Of a stretch of DNA of 8,498 nt, positions 5,180 to 8,498 are shown in pieces. The stretch's first letter is position 1; every line of letters begins with the position of its first letter. The notes under the pieces were generated by a model. That model was not told the DNA's origin and searched no databases. It was given only the letters and a program-made list of their open reading frames with translations. Origin of the DNA: Chloroflexota bacterium (GTDB taxonomy: Bacteria; Chloroflexota; Anaerolineae; Anaerolineales; Villigracilaceae); assembly GCA_016191985.1 (NCBI GenBank), contig JACPVB010000087.1, positions 1-8,498 of the forward strand, in the 5' to 3' direction. Made by a program: the position numbers and the translations under genes.

Positions 5180-7594
5180 CTATATTTCCCCTCGGTCAAG
5201 CAGTTCGAAGAATACACTCACGATTTTTGGGTCGAAATGCCTGCCAGACTCGCTTCGTAAATATTGGACTACTTTGTCTTTCTCCCAGCCTTTCCGGTAG
5301 GGACGGTCACAGCTGAGCGCATCCCACACATCTGCAACGGCAAAGATGCGGGCTACGAGCGGAATTTCGTCCCCTTTTAATCCGCGCGGATAACCGCTTC
5401 CATCCCATTTTTCATGGTGACTGTAAGGAATTTCAAGCGCTTTCTTCAAATATGGAATCCTGGATAACAAGTCGTACGCAACCTGGGGATGGAGATTGAC
5501 GATCTCCCTTTCCTGTTCCGTGAGCGGACCATTTTTTCTAAGGATTTCGTCGGGAATCGCCATTTTGCCGATGTCATGCAGGATCGCACCGCGGCGGGCA
5601 TCCACAAGTTCTTTTTCATCCATGCCCATTGCGCGTGCGATGATTAAGGTTATCTCCGTCACGCGGCGGGAGTGACCTTCGGTTTCCTTATCGCGCAGTT
5701 CGAGCGCCTTTGCCCAGCCTTCCAGGGTGGTATCGTAGGCTTCGGCCAGGTTTGCCTCCGCCTGCTTGCTCTCGGTGATATCGAGGATGGAAACCAGGAC
5801 CCTGCTCCACGAGGCTTCATATCCTGGCAGCACCATGCCGCTGATAATCAAGTGTGCCTGTTTTCCCTGCAGGGTGGGGCGGGAAATCGCGAGTTTGTAA
5901 TGTTTCCCATCGTCCATAAGGCTCATAAGTTCATCAATAAAACTTTTGTATTCGCTCGGCTTGACCAGCCTGCTCAGGTTGACCGTAAGCATATCTTTAC
6001 GCTCTGCACGATACCAATGCAGCGCCGCGTCATTTACATCCAGTATTTGAACCAGCTCCAGGCATTTTTGCGCTTCTTCATCGTGCTTGTTGAAGAAGTC
6101 CCTGAAGTTTTGTACCCCATTTTCCCTGAGATGATCCAAATGGGTTTTTAATGCGGAGAAATCCTCCTCGAGCATTGGCACCGGTGAGTGTTTAAAGAAA
6201 GTACGATAGCGCTCCTCGCTTTCCCGTACCCTTCTCTCCACCATTTTGTGCTCGGTGACATCGGCAAAAGAGGCTACCCATAAACCCTTTATCGGGTACA
6301 TCATGATCTCTGCGTTGTGCAATTTTCCATCCTTGGCGGTGATCACATATTCACGCAGGAGCGTATTAGTTTCGTGTTGAACAGCATAGGCCACATCTTT
6401 CTCCCACCAGGCGAGGACTTTTTCGTGATATTCTGGGGATGGATAAGCCTGCGCCATCCAGCTTGAAACGGTGGGAATGTCGGCAATCGTGTATCCGTAA
6501 TGTTCGCTGAATTTTTTATTGACGATTAATATATTGCCGCTCGAATCCGCGATGCTGATGGGAATGGGGAGGAACTCAAGCGAGGCGCGAAATTTAGTCT
6601 CCGAGATAGACAGGCTCTTTAATGCTTCTTCGAGTTCGCTTGTCCGTATTTCGACCCGCCGTTGAAGCGACCTGTTAAATACTGCGAGGATGGAAATTGT
6701 TAACAGCGCAATCCCAATGCCGATTCCCAAATAGGAAATCAACCTCATTAAACTTCTCGGGTATTGGAAGCCAAACCAGCGATTATTAATCGCCTGATAT
6801 TCCCCCATGCTGATGCTGTCGAACCCTTTGTTGACAAGTTCAAGAACGTCGGTATTGCCCTTTATCACCGCCCGGTGAAATTCACCCCCGTACAGTGGCT
6901 CGGAATAATTGAAGTCATATTGAATGCCATATTTGTTCAGGAAGTAAATCGCGGGCGGTTCATCGATTACAAAGATGGTCACCTCCTGCCTTGATGCCGC
7001 CTGGACGATTTCTTCATAGCTGTTGTAATAAACCAGATCGTCAATGCCCTGTTCCAATAGATATTCAGCATTGGCATCCCCCGATTTTACGGCCACGCGA
7101 AAGCCCTTTAAACTTTTTGCGTCTGCAATCCCCAAAACATTGTCCGGGAAAAATATGCGCACATCGATGCTTGCATAGGCTTCTGTAAAATCGAAAACTT
7201 CGCCGCGCTCCTCGGTATAGAAGATGGTATCGATGACATCGAATTCCCCATTTTTCATCCGCTGCAACGCTTCGTCCCACGGCAGGCCGACGATTTCAAC
7301 CGGGACGCCGGCGCGTTCCTCCCACAGCTTCCATTGATCCACGAGGATCCCCTGCATATTTCCCTCAGCATCTGTAAATGCGTAGGGCGGGTAGTTGTTA
7401 TCCATGCCCACGCGGATGCTGGTAATTGCAGTATTGATGGCGGGGCCTTCTGGCGTGGAACAGGATGCCAGGACAAAGACCAACAAAAATAAACAGAAAA
7501 CAACCCATTTGGAGGTGGTCAGTTTAAGCCTGTTTATTTCATTCCAGTTTTTATGGGCTGCAACCGGCAAAGTAAAAAGTTTCACAATATCCAA
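5180..7594 (-). CDS. Lipoprotein receptor: solute-binding domain, TM, two PAS, HD-GYP
   Basis: The order of domains is as follows, numbered from the TTG at 7594 (804 residues). A lipoprotein signal has a hydrophobic stretch ending LASC with Cys45. A family-3 solute-binding domain spans 57-278, beginning RVGMDNNYPPYAFTD. One membrane helix lies at about 283-306, then a coiled coil. PAS1 is at about 333-448 and a longer PAS2 at about 457-610. HD-GYP runs from about 617 to the end, with ILHDIGK (His673, Asp674), HHEKWDGSGYP (726-736) and Asp755. In the binding domain, Arg130 (TEERGEVFDF) and Asp211 (VIDEPPA) sit where amino-acid-binding proteins contact the ligand's carboxylate and amino groups. 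An amino acid-like ligand is therefore plausible. The domain would lie outside the cell and signal to c-di-GMP breakdown inside. The frame also opens at GTG 7624, but a -10 box at 7634-7629 would place that codon at or before the transcript start. The TTG has GGAGAG 8 nt upstream. Confidence 0.9.
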   Translation of the reverse strand: MDIVKLFTLPVAAHKNWNEINRLKLTTSKWVVFCLFLLVFVLASCSTPEGPAINTAITSIRVGMDNNYPPYAFTDAEGNMQGILVDQWKLWEERAGVPVEIVGLPWDEALQRMKNGEFDVIDTIFYTEERGEVFDFTEAYASIDVRIFFPDNVLGIADAKSLKGFRVAVKSGDANAEYLLEQGIDDLVYYNSYEEIVQAASRQEVTIFVIDEPPAIYFLNKYGIQYDFNYSEPLYGGEFHRAVIKGNTDVLELVNKGFDSISMGEYQAINNRWFGFQYPRSLMRLISYLGIGIGIALLTISILAVFNRSLQRRVEIRTSELEEALKSLSISETKFRASLEFLPIPISIADSSGNILIVNKKFSEHYGYTIADIPTVSSWMAQAYPSPEYHEKVLAWWEKDVAYAVQHETNTLLREYVITAKDGKLHNAEIMMYPIKGLWVASFADVTEHKMVERRVRESEERYRTFFKHSPVPMLEEDFSALKTHLDHLRENGVQNFRDFFNKHDEEAQKCLELVQILDVNDAALHWYRAERKDMLTVNLSRLVKPSEYKSFIDELMSLMDDGKHYKLAISRPTLQGKQAHLIISGMVLPGYEASWSRVLVSILDITESKQAEANLAEAYDTTLEGWAKALELRDKETEGHSRRVTEITLIIARAMGMDEKELVDARRGAILHDIGKMAIPDEILRKNGPLTEQEREIVNLHPQVAYDLLSRIPYLKKALEIPYSHHEKWDGSGYPRGLKGDEIPLVARIFAVADVWDALSCDRPYRKGWEKDKVVQYLRSESGRHFDPKIVSVFFELLDRGEI

Positions 7595-7628
7595 TTCTAA
7601 TGCTCTCCGTAATTGATAAAGCACGGTG

Positions 7629-7634
7629 ATTATA
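7629..7634 (-). promoter_or_regulatory. -10 element for the solute-binding HD-GYP gene
   Basis: TATAAT on the minus strand lies 35-40 nt before the proposed TTG start and just beyond the terminator of the upstream gene. No good -35 is present at 16-18 nt; AAATAC is the best at 17 nt. It would begin transcription near 7622 and could serve both HD-GYP genes and possibly genes further down. Confidence 0.45.
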
Positions 7635-7673
7635 GTACCGATTTAACGGACGTATTTTATTGGAGTTATCTTG

Positions 7674-7713
7674 AAATAAAAAAGATGCGGCCCCGAAAGG
7701 GATACGCATCTTT
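7674..7713 (-). terminator. Intrinsic terminator of the xanthine dehydrogenase-family gene
   Basis: In the minus-strand transcript AAAGATGCG (7713-7705) pairs with CGCATCTTT (7689-7681). An inner CCC/GGG stem lies inside the loop. A T-rich tail, TTTTTTATTT (7683-7674), follows. It starts 24 nt after the stop codon at 7739-7737 and cleanly separates the molybdoenzyme cluster from the HD-GYP genes. Confidence 0.88.
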
Positions 7714-7736
7714 CCTAACCTTGCGCCTGATTCTGT

Positions 7737-8498
7737 TTACTGATGTTTGATCGCTCTCCAGACTTTTTCAGGTGTAACGGGGTTTGAATCCACGTTTGCG
7801 CCGATAGCATCGAGGATGGCGTTTCCCACGGCGGGCGCAACTCCATCCATGGGAATCTCCGCCACCGCCTTCACCCCAAATGGGTGACTTGGCTCAAACG
7901 TTTCCACGAAGATGGTTTCGAGTTCGGGCATTTCATCGGCGCGGAAGATGTGATAGCGATCCAGGTCGCGCTCGATGGCATTGCCTTTTTCATCGTAGCG
8001 CATCTCTTCGCAGACCGCATAACCGAGCGCCTGAGTCATCCCACCTTCGATCTGTCCCGAAGCCGTGAGCGGATTGACGATCACACCCGAGTCAACAGCC
8101 ATGACGAGCCTGTCTACTGTTACCTGACCCGTTTCTGTATCCACGGTCACTTCGGCGAACTGCGCCGCAAAAGGCGGAGGGGATACCGGCGAGACATAAC
8201 TTGCCACGCCCATGATCTGCTCCTGGTTATTTTTATGCAGGGCGTCCAGTGCAACTTCAGCCAGAGACACTGATTTCCCATCGGGTGCAATTGCCATTCG
8301 ATCCACAAGGCGTATCTCTTCCGCCTTATATACTTGTGTACCTGTTTCCTTGTTTACTTCACGATTCAACATCTCTGCCGCGCGTATTTTGATTCTCTCT
8401 GCCACAATCTGCGCCGCCTTGGTTGCGGCCGTTCCGGAGATATAGGTTGTGGATGAAGCATACGCGCCCTTATCAAACGGCGTGAAATCGGTATCCGA
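7737..8498 (-). CDS. Xanthine dehydrogenase-family molybdopterin-binding subunit, C-terminal part
   Basis: The frame is open from the window edge to TAA at 7739-7737 and gives 253 residues; the N-terminus is missing. It starts TDFTPFDKGAYASSTTYISG, a molybdenum hydroxylase large-subunit signature. It then has FAEVTVDTETGQVTVDRLV and the stretch IVNPLTASGQIEGGMTQALG that lines the cofactor site. Near the end PFGVKAVAEIPMDGVAPAVG carries the catalytic Glu (visible residue 214, codon 7859-7857). Usual members read GAKGVGEP here, so this enzyme is a variant with two Gly-to-Ala changes and Ile after the Glu. The subunit binds Mo-pterin and hydroxylates a heterocycle or aldehyde using water, with electrons passed to Fe-S and usually FAD partners, which must be off-window. 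The substrate cannot be assigned from this part. An internal GTG at 8405 is not the true start. Confidence 0.92.
   Translation of the reverse strand, partial: SDTDFTPFDKGAYASSTTYISGTAATKAAQIVAERIKIRAAEMLNREVNKETGTQVYKAEEIRLVDRMAIAPDGKSVSLAEVALDALHKNNQEQIMGVASYVSPVSPPPFAAQFAEVTVDTETGQVTVDRLVMAVDSGVIVNPLTASGQIEGGMTQALGYAVCEEMRYDEKGNAIERDLDRYHIFRADEMPELETIFVETFEPSHPFGVKAVAEIPMDGVAPAVGNAILDAIGANVDSNPVTPEKVWRAIKHQ

Noticed and set aside
1865..7594. A coordinated signalling or defence island (HD-GYP, pyrophosphatase, MazG-like)
   Set aside because: All members are common housekeeping or signalling families. There is no effector, nuclease, transposase or integrase, and co-direction alone does not show a joint system.

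Overview
The window reads as chromosomal DNA from an environmental bacterium. The best guess is Chloroflexota, class Anaerolineae. This rests on the overall protein style: a 7TM-PAS sensor fused to HD-GYP, a CBS-type family II pyrophosphatase, a stand-alone MazG-like protein with the GDVGDLAKL signature, and molybdenum hydroxylase genes. It also rests on moderate GC content and heptamer-type repeats between genes. It is an inference from recognition, not a database result. Every supported gene lies on the minus strand, so transcription runs from high to low coordinates.

Layout in transcription order. (1) 8498-7737 is the C-terminal part of a molybdopterin-binding subunit of a xanthine dehydrogenase-family hydroxylase, closed by a strong intrinsic terminator at about 7713-7674. 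(2) 7594-5180 is a membrane lipoprotein receptor with an extracellular family-3 solute-binding domain, a transmembrane helix, two PAS domains and an HD-GYP phosphodiesterase. (3) 5135-3633 is a second HD-GYP protein with a membrane sensor resembling the 7TM histidine-kinase N-terminus, but apparently lacking two helices, followed by one PAS domain. (4) 3584-2241 is a CBS-domain, Mn-dependent (family II) inorganic pyrophosphatase. (5) 2240-2206 is a perfect 16-bp-arm palindrome directly after its stop codon. (6) 2179-1865 is a MazG-like nucleotide pyrophosphohydrolase gene broken by one in-frame TAA at a position expected to be a conserved Glu. (7) 1859-1068 is xdhC, a maturation factor for molybdenum hydroxylases, starting 5 nt after the MazG-like frame ends. 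(8) A 342-bp intergenic region holds heptamer repeats, hairpins and a strongly C-rich (plus strand) stretch. (9) 725-1 is the N-terminal part of an SPFH/Band 7 protein of the YdjI/COG4260 type, with a good promoter.

Functionally, the window holds two parts of one molybdoenzyme system (catalytic subunit and XdhC chaperone) separated by about 6 kb of nucleotide and second-messenger genes. The two adjacent HD-GYP proteins share about 69% ungapped identity in their output domains, counted by hand, but have unrelated sensors. They look like a local duplication with sensor replacement, feeding different extracellular or membrane cues into c-di-GMP breakdown.

I found no clear novel defence, mobile or RNA system. 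The most checkable oddities are the MazG-like nonsense mutation, the 18-bp palindrome over the xdhC start, the shortened 7TM domain, and the sharp strand asymmetry upstream of the SPFH gene.
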